Shown here piece by piece: positions 48,506 through 60,641 of a stretch of 64,000 bases of DNA. The notes under the pieces are model-generated. The model had not been told where the DNA came from, did not search any database, and saw only the letters and a list, made by a program, of their open reading frames with translations. Origin of the DNA: Linanthus parryae (taxonomy: Eukaryota; Streptophyta; Magnoliopsida; Ericales; Polemoniaceae); the NCBI GenBank assembly GCA_023055425.1, contig JALGPY010000001.1, forward strand, positions 33,531,001-33,595,000. The letters run 5' to 3'. The translations under genes were made by a program, and so were the position numbers. How positions within the stretch are numbered: position 1 is the stretch's first letter; every line of letters begins with the position of its first letter.

Positions 48506-49514
48506 TCTAGGGGTAAACCTGTTTGTGAAGGGGATTGATATTTGGACCGATTTTAAGTATGAACGCATCCCATCGATACGTCATTGGTGCTGCCGTCTTA
48601 CTCGCGATAGTTCAGAATGTGAAACAGTCCCGACTGATATACAAGAAGAAACTGACCCTGCCTATGCGATTTCCTCTACTGTCATCCTCATAGCCTTAAG
48701 GGGGGAGGGACTACCAAGATGAAGGAGAAGAGAAACAATATAAGTAATAATACGAATTAGCAGGAGGGGAGCTCTGAAAAAATGTCGACTAAGATTTTGA
48801 GGAAAGAGGATAGAGTGCTGGCAATCATTGAAGGTCATGCAGTGCAACATGCATCTTTTGCGTAGAGTCAAGAATCAGAAAGCATTACACTAGCGCCACT
48901 ATGCATTCGGCAGAACATGTGAAGGTCCATGGACCGATTGTGAAGTCAGCAGAGATTGAGAAGGGTAGTGGCCTGAGCGAAAAAGACGTACAAACCTCTA
49001 GTGTTTCACGCAGAATGAAGGATTCGGTGAAAGCCCCGTTTCAGGTAGTTCAAGCAGCTGGTGTAGCTCCCTCTGTATTAGCGTTTATTTTTTCACTTCT
49101 ACTGAAGAGTAATACGAGCGCTTCTCACTCTGTACTGGAGAAAGTCAGCTTGTTTAATGCTTAGACTGGTGAAGTTAACACAAGTAAGCAAGCTAACAAG
49201 AGGAAAGGGGAGCTATCTCGACGGTCAAATACAAAATGATGAAGTTATTGAAGAGAAATTTAACCTCACTAGAGAATATAATATGTTACAAAAGAGGGAA
49301 GAAAATATGTGGCGTCAAAGATATAGAGTGAATTAGCCGAGACAAGGAGACCAAAACTCTAAGTTCTTTCATGTCAAAGTAACCATTCGGTGAGCCAAAA
49401 ATAATTTTCAAAGAATTGAAAATGGTACAGGAATTTGGGTCACGAACGAAAATTAGGTTACGGGGGTCCTAAAAAGCTATTTTTTTCGGAAATGTTTTTT
49501 CATCAAATCCTCCT

Positions 49515-50046
49515 ATGACTGAAAATGAGCCTATGCTCGCACCGTCGGCTGAAATGCTGACTTTAGCCGAATGCAACAACATGGAGGGTTTGTTTGTCGA
49601 TGAAGGGGTACGTGAGGCTCTGTACGGTACGAATCCTGACAAGGCTCCAGGGGTGGACGGGTATAATGTGGGTTTTTTTCAAAAACACTGGAGCATGGTA
49701 GGTGAAGAAGTCACAACTGAAATTCTGAAACTGCTGAGTGATGGTGGTTCCGTCAAGGACTAAAATCATACACTCATTTATTTAATTCCAAAGATAAAGC
49801 AACCTTGTAATCCTAGTGAGTATCGCCCTATCAATTCATGTAAAGTAATGTATAAAATTGTGGCCAAGTGTGTGGCTAACAGGTTGAAAATATTGTTGCC
49901 CAAACTTGTATCTGAGAATCAAAGTGCTTTTGCTTTCGGGCGATTGATTTCAGACAATATTATCACGGTTTTTGAAGTCATTCACTCTTTAAGGACATAA
50001 AAGAAGGGTAAGAAAGGCTTCTTGACACTCAAGCTAGATATGAGCA
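49515..50046 (+). pseudogene. LINE reverse transcriptase fragment
   Basis: This is the N-terminal part of the RT domain only: finger motifs up to GFLTLKLDMSK, with the catalytic YxDD region absent. At least two in-frame stops inactivate it. It belongs to the LINE at 47744-50046. Confidence 0.8.
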
Positions 50047-50526
50047 AGCCCCGATCGAAACCCTAAAATCTACTTGTAAAATAGTATATATAATTTTCCT
50101 TCTAAAGCTCTTCATAAACTAATTTTCACATAATGATTTTTGTTCCCATCTCAATTCCACATAGGATAAGGCATGTACTTGTAAGTATCCCTTAAACGAA
50201 TAATTTGGTGGTTTAATAAATTAAGCAAAAAAAACTTTAGTTTAGATAAAAAAAAAATAGAACTTTTTATAAAAAAAAATAAAAATAAATCTACCTGAAC
50301 ATTGGTGAGACTATTTTTCCTCAACGAAATTTTTATTTCCAATTAAAGTTTCCCAACTCAAGTTATATGTTCCACTTTGTATTTTAGACTAGCCAACTCA
50401 TGGCTTAACTTAACTCACAATTTGTCGTTGAAGGTGAAAGAAGTTTGCTTTTTCATTTCAAGTCTACCGTAGCTGTAGATATGGCAGTTCTCAAACTTTC
50501 ACCATCGGTTGTGCTACAAGAAAGAC
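50047..50526. other. No gene recognised
   Basis: AT-rich filler between the LINE and the copia element, with A/T homopolymer runs near 50240-50290. Confidence 0.35.
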
Positions 50527-50531
50527 AAGTC

Positions 50532-50739
50532 TATGAAAATGAAAATGAGTTGTGTGTTGTTTCCGTTGATCAAGCTGAGTATTTATGCAAGAGTGCTATC
50601 GAATACGTACACTGCATCAAGTGACTTCATATATTGTATCTACTAGTTATAGTATGATTGTGGTGATTGATATCACGACTGATATCATGATTGAACACAT
50701 CATGGAAGAGATAATGTTAGATTATCTCATTCCTTAACA
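50532..50739 (-). repeat. 3' LTR of the copia element
   Basis: The partner of 57816-58011. It is about 12 bp longer and preceded on the minus strand by a purine-rich ttgcgggggtg. Confidence 0.85.
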
Positions 50740-50858
50740 CACCCCCGCAAGATGGAGGATCCATCGGAGACTCCTATCTTGGATCGCAGATGAAGAAAAT
50801 GTGTGCGACCAATTGGCTTGGTGAGAGTGTCTGCGAGTTGGTACCGAGTGGTAACATA

Positions 50859-52290
50859 TCACACGGGGAGTTTAGCCGATACAACGAGGTCACGTACGAA
50901 GAAGTAGTTTAGTGCGACGTGCTTCATACGAGAGTGAAAGAATAGATTCTTGAAGACAAATGTGGCACTGAGATTGTTACTGAACATAGTTGGCGGGCTA
51001 GTGAGAGATATGTCAATTTTATGAAGTAAGTGTTGTACCCATAACAGTTCAGCTGTGGCATTTGCAAGGGCATGACATTCCGCTTCCATGGACGAACGCA
51101 AGACTGGCTTGAAGTGCAAACTTCCAAGATATGATATTGGAGCCCAGTAATAGTACATAAGTATTGGAGGAGAGTCCCATGTTTGAATTCCCACGCCAAT
51201 CAGCATAAGAGAATGCAGAGAGCTTCATGTGTGCCCTCGGTCGCAGATAAAGGCCATGACATATAGTTCCTTTTAGATATCAAAGAATTCCCGTAGCAGA
51301 TATCCAGTGTGAAGCTAGTGGTTTGTGAAGGAATTAAGAGATTCGATTTACAGCAAACGTGATATCAGAGAGCGTGAGGCTGAGATACTACAGAAGTCCA
51401 AGTAAGGGGCAGTAGTCAGAGATATCAATGGCTTTAGTAGGATCGACATGTGGAAGTGTATCAGTGGGTTACATGGGAGTGGAGACAAGTTAGGCGTCTT
51501 CCATGTGAAACTTCTCCAAGATATCGTAGATATACTGGGCTTGAAAAGAGAAACATTCCACCTTGAGTTGGGATAACTTTCATTCCCAAGAAGTGACTCA
51601 GTGAGCCTAAGTCCTTTAGGGAGAAGTGAGTGCCTAACTATGAGACAAATTGTCCGAGGGCAATTGGTGAGTTTCTATTCAGCACAATATCATCCACATA
51701 TACCAAGGAAAAAGCCGGATACCATCCTTGGAGAAGTAGAATAGATATGGGGTCCGCTCGAGACCTTCGGAACCCATCCTCTAGGAGGAAAGCCGAGAGT
51801 TCATTGTACCAAGCACGCGAAGCCTACTTAAAGGAGTGCGTGTCGAAGCCTACAAACATAGTTAGCCTTGGTGATATGCACATATCCTGGGGTTGTGCTA
51901 AGAAGACAACATATGCGAGAGTACCATTGAGAAAGACATTATTGATATCCAGTTGGCGTACCTGCCATCCAAGTGAGAGAATTGAAGTGAGGACAATATG
52001 ACCGGTGCCAAGTTTCATGATCAGGCTAAATGTTTTAGAATAGTCACAACCAAATTCCTGGGAGTACCCTTTCGCTACAAGAAGCGCTTTGTATTTTTCA
52101 ATACTTCCATCGGGTATATGTTTTTACAAGAAACATACATTTACATCTCACGCGATTTCTTAACGTGTATGCGCCATGCACGATCAAGTTATATACGGGT
52201 GATATTTCAACCCCTAGTTATCGATCCCATGAGAATAGACTTGAGATTATTTAATGTATACACTAATTTAAAGTTGGAGGAAGATTTACA
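50859..52290 (-). pseudogene. Copia RT and RNase H fragments (decayed)
   Basis: RT is seen as WQVRQLDINNVFLNGTLAYV (51824-52018). RNase H is seen as SSMEAECHALANATAELLWV and FFHSRMKHVALNYFFVRD (50859-51206). The intervening RT palm is present only as broken frames. Confidence 0.75.
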
Positions 52291-52935
52291 ATTTTAAAGG
52301 TTGTCACCCCAAACAAGCGACTGAATTAACATGGGGTAACAACTAACTAATATTTATGTATTTTTATTTTAAAAAACAGATATGGAGAAACCAATCGATC
52401 TATGGATCAGCTAAGGCTGTAGAGGAATTCCGAATCAGCTGTGTAATACGTTAATCCTATTCTAGTTAAGTCGGGTAATGGTATTGACACTCTCTAGTCG
52501 GTCTCCTGTCGTTTTACGTCTCGGTTGACTATAATCTCCAGTTGGTCTCCTATGTCTATTGGTCCGTCCTAGTAGGCTAACTATGTGCATGACAACGGGT
52601 CTTGTCGGTCCACTGTTGCACGAAACAGTCGAATCTCACCTACCGAATCTACCCACTACAACCAATCCTACTCACTTCTCCTTTTGGTCTCGGTGATTCG
52701 GGATTTTGCTCATACACTCTTCACAACTAGGCTAAGTAGCTTTCACGCACTCTCTAGTTAATTAAGAAATCGGGATCGCGAATCCATTCTTTCTAAACGC
52801 ATCGTATGAACATTAAGCTAGAACAACCATTAACATTAAGCAAGATTACGATCTACGAATAAATCCGAAGTTCATGATTATCAAATCCTAAACTAGTGGT
52901 GTCAATAGACTAGATTCATCAACGAGATCATGAAA

Positions 52936-53221
52936 CTAAAATCCATTCAATAGAAATAAATCCCAAATCATGAAACAAAGTCTTTAACTCGGAAAATAAT
53001 TCGTCTACATGAAACCCTATACTCTATAGAGAAGCCTAGCAAAACGTTTAGCTAATTACAGTAATCAACCAAACAAAACTAACAAGTTTCTCCATAGAGA
53101 GATTTAGTAGAGAAGAAGAAATAAATAAAACCCTAGAGATCTCCAATGTCGATCTTCAGATCTTCACCGTGTTCTTCCTCATCTTCGTGCTTATCTTTTC
53201 TCCAAGATAAGTAGTTGATAG
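52936..53221 (+). repeat. Direct repeat, copy 1
   Basis: It begins atccattcaatagaaataaa and ends ccaagataagtagttgatag. It recurs as about 54983-55239 with substitutions and small deletions. The two copies bracket the LTR segment. Confidence 0.75.
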
Positions 53222-54634
53222 TGTTGGAAATATGCCCTAGAGGCAATCTATTTGTTGTGTCATTTATATAGACTTACTATTCATTATGTTATCGATATGG
53301 GGATATGTTGACATGAATGAAGTCCTTAGAATATAAATTTTATATTCTTAAATATCCCTAGTCGATTACTACAGTTAATAGGATGATTGTATTGCATTGA
53401 GACTAGTATGTGGGTAAATTGATATGGGGATATCAAGTCTAGCACATGGGCATGTATTAGGGGTAATGACATACTGGATTGACCCACCACCAGAAGGCTA
53501 CACACAAGTTATGTAAAGTCACAAGTTCTTCTCGTAGTGAAAATGATATTGTGGTCCTTAGACTTGAAGTCACTAGATACTCTAGTTGTGAAATATCATT
53601 CTCTGATATTATCAAACGTTGCGCCTTAACCGGGTAACTATAAAGGTAGTTATCAGGCATGATAGGAAGCAAGCTTAGAGATGGTAGTGATGTAGATAGG
53701 ATTTGTCCCTCCCACATAACGAAAGCATAAATCCGCGACCACTCGAGGGGTAGTGCTTATAGAATGTCTGGCCAGACTCAGATAAATCAATATAGGATAT
53801 TAATGTTATCTGCATGGATAAGACTATTCCCAGGATCGAGAAATTATAGATTGGATATACGAGTGTGACTTGTATGTCTTGTGTCCAATCCGGATATGGA
53901 GACGAAGGGATAATGAAATACATTAACGTTGGTCACAAGGTTTGTCGGATTACTGAGTATTTCTATTACTTGGGTAGCTTAGATGTCTTGCTAGGGGTCG
54001 CTCTATGTTAGTAATATTTACTACCAACTAAGTAGAACCAATGGGGTCACACTCCCTTTGGATTAAACCGGGCTTGGTAATTAATTAGTTGGACTAATTA
54101 AAATGAAGGGTCAATACGCAACCACATGCAAACTTAGTAGGACTAATTTGTAAGATGGACTAATCCGTGTTTGGACATAATTAGGATTGAGCTAATATGT
54201 AGTTAATAAGGAGTTATTAACTATATAAGGGCACTCCTAGCTTATTTTCTCACAATGTTAGATCATTATTGTGAGAGAGAACAAATCAAGGAGAGAGACA
54301 AGGAGAGGCTCGACCTCTACCCGTCCGCCCCTATGGGTGACGTCGGCCACCCCTTGTGGCACGACTCCATGCTCTCATTTTGCGTGATCTTCTTCTTCTT
54401 TCTTCTTCCCTAGCTACAAAAAATGCGTGAGAAGGATCCAAAGCTATCCTAGGAGTGGACTTCCATAGAGACGTGGAAATTATCTCACGTGAAGTCATCA
54501 AGGAGACAAACTAAGGTACACATGAGTTTCTTACTTTACAATCGTTATGAATTCTAGTCCTTTGATCCTTGGAGGGTATTGAACGGAATCAATTATTGTT
54601 TATTCCGCCGCGTTATCCGTATCAAAACCCTACA
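53222..54634 (+). mobile_element. Large copia-type LTR with adjoining primer-binding site
   Basis: The start tgttggaaatatgccctaga is characteristic of a widespread plant copia LTR. It ends cctaca and is followed at once by gtggtatcagagcc, an initiator tRNA-Met primer site (54636 onward). About 340 bp of leader-like internal sequence follows to about 54975, and then the element stops. No second LTR or coding region is present. Confidence 0.75.
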
Positions 54635-54974
54635 GTGGTATCAGAGCCACAAGTCGTAGAGCATAACACAGTTTATGTGTTACGTTTATGTCAATTTTAC
54701 ACCTTAATTGTTAATTATCGCATAAAACTAAAATTGGCATTAAGATACAATTTGAATATGATTCAAACAAGAATGAGCTAATTTTACATATGATGTAAAT
54801 ATTAGTGAATTTGGGTCACATATGATGTGAAATTTTAGATCTAGAAAACTAGGGTTTGGGCACGAATTAGGAAAAAGGGGTTTTCCCAATTTGGAAACAA
54901 GCAAAATCGGGAAAAAGATGAAGGAGAGGAGGAAACAACCCCTAGGGCCGAAACCCTAGGGTCGTCCGCCCCTC

Positions 54975-55240
54975 CTTGGAAATGAATCCATTCAATAGAA
55001 ATGAATCCCAAAGCATGAAACAAAGTCTTGAACCTGGAAAATCATTCGTATACATGAAACCCTAGACTCTCTAGAGAAGCCTAGAAAAACGTTTAGCTAA
55101 TAGTAATCATCCAAAAAAACTAACAAGTTTCTCCATAGAAAGATTGAGGAGAGAATGAGAAATAAATAAAACCCCGGAGATCTCCAATGGTGGTCTTCAT
55201 ATTTTCACCGGTTTCTCCAAGATACGTAGTTGATAGAATA
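54975..55240 (+). repeat. Direct repeat, copy 2
   Basis: The partner of 52936-53221. It shares tgaaacaaagtctt, gagaagcctag, aaaacgtttagctaat and aactaacaagtttctccata. Confidence 0.75.
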
Positions 55241-55745
55241 ATGAATCCTCCTCACTTGTTGTATTAATTAATCATCAACTAGGGTTAAGAGAGAGGCCCA
55301 AAACTACGTCGTATTGATGAAAACACAATCTGCCCCGTCCACTAGTAGGTCGTGCGACCACAGAGAGCTGGTCGTGCTACATGTTGGTCTTTTTCATGTG
55401 CTCTGATTTTCTCCAGGAGGTCGCCCGACATGGCCCCCTTTTAGCCTCTGATCGTGCGATCATGAGGCCATGTCATGAATTCCAGTGAGTTTCTCAACTT
55501 TTCTCTGAATTTGGCTAAGTATGGACACCCCACTCTACTAGGGGTCCAAGTGTAGTTTCCAAAACTTCATGAAATTGCATTTGCCTCCCCTCTTCATGTC
55601 TTTCCTTCATTTCTTCACTATTTCTTCTTCACTTAAGCTCCCGAATAATTTCCAAAGCTCGTTTCTCCTCTCCGCATCTCCCAAGCATCGTTTCATGTCT
55701 AAACAACACGAAACAAACCCGTGCGATCAAACGTGACAAAAAGTA

Positions 55746-56012
55746 TACTCCCTCTGTCCCACAAAGATAGTCCATTTTTGTAACCACAACTTTTTTTTTG
55801 GATACATGCTATTAATGCATCCTACTACAATCTTTGACATACTATTTCAACTATTATCCTTGATTTTGTTTTCTCTAAGATTAAGTGTATTGAATATGAA
55901 TGGGTAGTTTTGGAACTTCATTATATTTTTTGCCTTTAAAATGTAAGTGGACAAGCATTTTGGGACATACCAAAATGGAAATATGGACTATTTTTGCAGG
56001 ACGGAGGGAGTG
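55746..56012. mobile_element. Stowaway MITE (classic ctccctc termini)
   Basis: Inverted ends are tactccctctgtcccac...gcaggacggagggagtg, with TA at 55744-55745 and 56013-56014. The subterminal agtccatttttg / ccaaaatggaaatatggact pairing extends the hairpin. Confidence 0.85.
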
Positions 56013-56165
56013 TAAAAAATGTAAGAAACACTTGCATTGACAAATTAATACTAAAGATAAACTTCTATGTTTTATCTACAATCATAGTGTAAAGCTAATA
56101 ATATCAACCAGGAAAATCACGCAAAACAATATAAAACATGTTAGAAATATAACTCTAATAAAGAG

Positions 56166-57710
56166 TTATCAACATCCAACATAGTAGAGATAGCCATCAC
56201 GAGATAACTGTTTGGTGCTCCTGACATCACTATAAAGCAGTTCGAGTGGGAAAGAACTGGTAAAAGATTTTGGGGAAAATGATAGCTTATGACTTTTATT
56301 GATATGAAATGAAGTACACGAAAAGCCCTAATGTTCTATTGCACGAATGACCAAGGCTGTGATGGAGATGATGGATGTCTGAGACAACAGCTGTGTTGCT
56401 GAGAGGGGGAATGGGCCCAGGTGTATAATAGACTCCATCACGATCTTCACCACGTAGAAGACTAGTGTCGGTCAAGTGATCCTTTACAACAAAATGGGAG
56501 GAAAATAATTCAACAGAAGCATGGTCGGATATAAAAATCAAGGTATCGAGACAAGGTTGCGACGTAATTGAGGGACACACAGAACATTAGATAGACGAAC
56601 AGGTTGTGTAGGGTGGGCAAAGTAGTGCTACTAGTGTGAGAGATACATAGATTTTTACCATTTCCAAGAGGAATCTCTTCAGGACAATCGTAGGTGGAGA
56701 AGACCTGAAGTGCAGATGTTCCAAGAGTAACATGATGGGATTCATCACTATCAAACATCCACGCATCCGAGGATCCTAAGGCTTGACAAACTGTTGTGTT
56801 GACCACATGTGTGTTGGAATCACCTGAGTGGTTGTGGTGACGCAGGAAGCGAGTAAGTTTATGAAAATCGCGGACATGTCCCGCAAAGTTGTAGAAGTGA
56901 CAGCACTGCTCGGAACGCCCATGTTGGGTAGATGATGCTGGGGGAAACACGACCCATTGCGCGCATTTGATGATTGTTTGTGGTGACCTTGGTTGCCTGA
57001 GTGACCACCATTGTGAGGGTACCAAGGGGATGCACCATGATGTGATACCATTCCTGAGTAACGCAGCGTCATGTTAGCTATGGCTAGGAGAGGCGCAGTT
57101 TCTAATTATGCTATTTGCAGGGAGCGCTCGTGCTTCTCAAGGATGGAACCGAGTTCAATTATGGAGACTGTTGTGTTGCCAACTCGAAGAGAGGCAACGT
57201 TAGGGGAGTACTCGGCTCCAAGTTGGTTTATTATGGAGACAAGAAGGTCAGTGTTAGACAATAGACTCTGCGCGAGAGAAAGATCGCTGGCTATATCCTT
57301 CATATCCTTGATGTATTCCGACATGGAAGGATTGTCGCGCTTCTAGAGTGTGAGCATTCGGCCAGGGAGGCGTCGGCGTAGCTTTCCACGAGTGTGGTCC
57401 GTGCTTCATGCGTAGTGGATGCGACAAAGATCAGTGGCTGAACAGATTCTGTCCAACTACCGAGAAATGTACTGACAGTGATCTGGTCTTGATGATACTA
57501 GATAGAATAAGCATGATTTGCAAATGTTTTTGCAGAATCACTATAGCACGGTGGTGCTGTGATGGATCCTTCGATGTACCACATAATATTAAAGACAACC
57601 AGAGTGCCTTCGATTTGTTGACTCCATTCTAGGAAATTGGCAGAGGAGGACTCGATGGGGAAGTTGGTTGGGGCATTCAATTCGATCACGGATGGTGTAC
57701 ATGTAGTCAT
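56166..57710 (-). pseudogene. Copia gag-protease-integrase start (decayed)
   Basis: Gag-like frames (NFLEWSQQIEGTLVVFNIMW; LLVSIINQLGAEYSPNVASL) are followed by the protease-type segment AWMFDSDESHHVTLGTSAL, where the catalytic D-S-G reads D-S-D. Then come GNGKNLCISHTSSTTLPT and a pre-integrase segment. Integrase text resembling LYSDV...DGYLYYV stops at about 56166. Frameshifts and stops are frequent. Confidence 0.75.
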
Positions 57711-57815
57711 GGTGGTGGTGGTCGGCGTCCGAGACCGAGAATCAATATTGTCAGCTTACGATTTGCGACGAGAGAGATATGGATTGTGTAAATAAATTCT
57801 ACAGCTCTGATACCA

Positions 57816-58011
57816 TATGAAAGTGAAAATGAATTGTGTGTTGTTTTCATTGATCAAGCTGAGTATTTATACAAGAGTGCTATCGACTACATACACTAAA
57901 TCAAGTGACAACATACATAGTATCTGCAAATTATAGTATGATTGTGGTGATTGATTTCATGATTTCGTAAATCATGGAAGAGATAATGTGAGATTATCTC
58001 ATTCCTTAACA
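57816..58011 (-). repeat. 5' LTR of the copia element
   Basis: On the minus strand it runs TGTTAAGGAATGAG...CACTTTCATA and is directly followed by the PBS. It is similar throughout to 50532-50739, with scattered substitutions and small deletions. Confidence 0.85.
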
Positions 58012-58016
58012 AAGTC

Positions 58017-58760
58017 GGATATGTTTGGAAGAGTTGTGATGGTTATATGTAGACTATTTAACCATCTCATCTGAATTCAAAAAATAAGATGAACAATGTT
58101 TTGAATCAATTGTTCCTTAGATAATTCAATCTCCATTATAGTGTTATTGCGGTGGATTTTCATGGCAAAGTGGGACTGAACGATAGGTAGAAGTTAGGGG
58201 TTCTGAATTAAATTACAGTTTGGATGATAAATCAACGACAATGATGTGTTTTCATTGTGAGCCAGCATGGCAAACTTGGAGAAGTGCACTTTTTAGATTT
58301 AACATTGTATTCAGTTTTGAAATTGAGATCTCATACGGAGGTTTCAAATGCTCACCAATGAGCTATGCCCATTTTCTTAGAGAATCACATTAAAGATTAT
58401 ATATTATATTACAATGATAATTATTTTCCCGTTTAGCAATGTTGGAGTTATAAACTGAAAAAATAACATGTACTCGTATGTATGCCACTATAGACAAGTA
58501 TAAATACAAATTAATTAAAAATGTGGATATCCTTCCACGTGAAACGAATTGATTTATTAACTAATAAAAGCAAGATTTATTCTCGTATCGAAACGTCTCA
58601 AAGAATTTAATAAGGTTGAACTGCTTAGATATTTTCATCAATTAGAGAGAAATATGTATCCGTTTTATTAAAACTTCCCAAAAAAAATAAACACGTTTGA
58701 CACTCGAACCACACACTCTCCCTCTTTAAAACCAAACTCTTCCCCTCAAACCCTAAAACA
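58017..58760. other. No gene recognised
   Basis: AT-rich flank of the copia insertion. A faint SINE-like head on the minus strand at about 58345-58375 (catagctcattggtgagca) is too short to call. Confidence 0.35.
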
Positions 58761-59750
58761 TCCGCCCACCTCCGGCGGTGGCTCCAAATGGGGCTGCCGC
58801 CGGGACTCAATTCTTAGTCAAGATCTGCACCATCGCCTTAAAGTTACCACATTCCTCCTCTCCAATTAATCCGCCCGCCGATGCTCCACACCGCTACCCG
58901 CCGGTTTTCACATGGGGACTCAAGATCCTTTCCGGCCAGCACTGTTTTGGGTGCCTCCTCAGGCGTGGAAGTCGGGTTTCCCCTCTTCACCTAGAATCTC
59001 CAGGAGCTCCAATATCAACTCCAAATACCCCGTCCCCCCTCTCAAAGCTTCTCAAACCATCCTATTTCCACCGCCGTTGCTCACGCCACCGCTGCTCATG
59101 TCGCTCGTCCATCAACGTTTTTCCCCAACATCGACGAATCTGCGCCTCCATAGCACCCCAACACTGTGCAGCCACTCCTCCGCCTCCTCCATCACGATTC
59201 TTCTTAGCGCTGCACATTTGGAAGCAACCCATGCCGCCCCTGTAGTATTCGCCCCTCCCCCGGATGCTTGTCTTGCTTCCGGTTTTCCGAGGCGACGAAA
59301 AATATGCCACCGTGGTTTTGGGCTTGCTCTCCACCCCCTCCCCTCCCCCGACTCCTATTTATTGCCTTGATCTCGTCACCTCTCAGTCGACGTCCATCCT
59401 CCATATTGGTTCCCCTCTGTTCTAAGGTTTGTGCTTCTTGACTTGGGCCTCCTGTTGGGCTTGTGTTCCTTGTTGCTTTTGGGCCTCAGTTTCCTACCTT
59501 TTAAGGGATGTTTTAGCTTTGTTACAGTTTTAGGAGTCTCTTGGCTACATCGGGCCCATTTCTATGCTTTTGGGTTTGGCTTTTGGGTGCCTCCGAGCAT
59601 GTCCCATTGCTTGGTTCGACTTTTAGGTCATTTTGGTTTTAGGCAGTTTCTTGTCATTATTGTTGGGGTATGCCCCTATTTTCTTTGTAATCGTTTTCAT
59701 TGAATATCAATCTTTCTTTGCCGGTGAAAAAAATGTAACCATTTTATTAT
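58761..59750 (+). other. Pro/Ser-rich ORF region and LINE-like tail, unclassified
   Basis: Two overlapping frames (58778-59245, 58912-59370) are long because the DNA is locally GC/CT-rich. Their products are low-complexity and match no family I know. The segment 59640-59730 (tatgcccctattttctttgt, then ttgaatatcaatctttcttt) resembles tails of plant retroelements. It may be a non-autonomous retroposon, or simply non-coding DNA. Confidence 0.25.
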
Positions 59751-59753
59751 GTA

Positions 59754-59991
59754 CTTCATTTGTTTTTCTCTTTCTTCCTAGTTTGACTTTTACCATCATT
59801 CATCCAGTTGCCTTGACACGATGATTTGATTGACAACACAATGTAATTTTTAAGTAATTTTGCATGGTTTTGTAGACAACAAGAAAAATTACCGAAATTT
59901 GCATCGTTTTGGTATCCAAATCACCAGATCAAATTGACATAATTACGGATGAAAAAATCAAAACTGCAAAAAAGAGAAGAAACATACCAAG
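59754..59991. mobile_element. Stowaway-like MITE (238 bp)
   Basis: Ends are cttcatttgtttttctc...gaagaaacataccaag with TA at 59752-59753 and 59992-59993. The core atgatttgattgacaacaca and its mirrored half place it in the same family as the copies at 30296 and 39234. Confidence 0.75.
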
Positions 59992-60641
59992 TACTATGTG
60001 AGCATGGCTTCTACCCGTTGTTGATCTGTGCGGTTTTCCAGTTCAAAACAAATGGACAATATGTTGCAATGTACCACTCTTCTTAATTCAGTTCTTGGAA
60101 GTGCAGGTGTTCAGGTGGAGGCGTGCTAGTTTCTAAATCGGGAAACTCTTCCGTTCTGGTTCGAGAGAACTAAGGGTTTTTGGTTTCTATGGTGTTTGAA
60201 TCAATGTGGACAAATGTTGGAACATTGATTCAAACCCTAGAAAGCTTGTTGTTGAAGAAAAGAAGCAATGGCGAGCAATAAAGGAGCAAAACGAAGCATA
60301 TGGGGTTTCCGCCCATTCACACGAATGGGCTAAGGTTTTCGTACGAAAGTCATTTGTGCGAATGGCTCGATCATTCATGCGATTGGTTTAGGGTAGGGGC
60401 GGCTGATTTGTTTCCAAGTCCAATTCGGGCATTGTTTCTTTGTTTGTTTGGATTTCTTTGGCCACAAGTCAGTACACTAGTATATATAGGTACTAGGGGT
60501 TGTGACTTTGTGTAGTGTGCATTGTAATCGGGTGATTTCTCAATAAAACATTGGGTTTTGGCCATGGAGGTAACTAGTATCAAAATTAGTACCACATAGC
60601 TTTTGTATTTGTTCTTGTTTTCGATACGGTTATAACAGAGA

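Larger units (their letters stand above)
47744..50046 (+). mobile_element. L1-type LINE, broken and 3'-truncated
   Basis: ORF1 remnants resemble the DUF4283/zinc-knuckle gag-like protein of plant LINEs (VWVQLSNVPIYLKKAETRR and, after a MITE, IDIWTDFKYERIPSIRHWC). The downstream frame from about 49515 is a LINE reverse transcriptase start (NPDKAPGVDGYNVGFFQKHW, IPKIKQPCNPSEYRPIN, SENQSAFAFGRLISDN). It ends just after LTLKLDMSK at about 50046. Several stops and frameshifts are present, for example TAA at 49760-49762 and at 49998-50000. The rest of the RT, the 3' UTR and the poly-A tail are absent. Confidence 0.8.
52300..56165. mobile_element. Foreign block inserted in the copia element, class unclear
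   Basis: It interrupts integrase on the right and RT on the left. The left boundary text is ttgtcaccccaaac and the right is gagttatcaaca, compatible with a TG...CA retroelement LTR, but no matching target duplication was found. It contains a direct repeat (52936-53221 and about 54975-55240), a copia-type LTR (53222-54634) and a Stowaway MITE. No coding region is recognised. Confidence 0.4.
50532..58011 (-). mobile_element. Ty1/copia LTR retrotransposon with nested insertions
   Basis: Both LTRs, a primer site, a purine tract and a perfect 5-bp target duplication aagtc (50527-50531 and 58012-58016) define the element. Reading leftward: 5' LTR (58011-57816), PBS tggtatcagagc (57815-57804, initiator tRNA-Met type), gag from the ATG at 57710, protease, the start of integrase, a block of foreign DNA (about 56165-52300), part of RT, RNase H, the tract tgcgggggtg, then the 3' LTR. 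Frames are riddled with stops, and most of integrase plus the 5' part of RT is gone. It is an old, dead copy. Confidence 0.85.

Noticed and set aside
50407..58070. Open frame of about 50 codons across the copia empty site (VEGERSLLFHFK... to ...WKSCDGYM)
   Set aside because: It reads through the insertion site without stops, but the length is within chance and no family or splice signal supports an interrupted host exon.
58778..59370. Two 150-codon Pro/Ser-rich proteins
   Set aside because: They overlap in different frames of a CT-rich tract, which keeps several frames open at once. No domain or conservation signal is visible.
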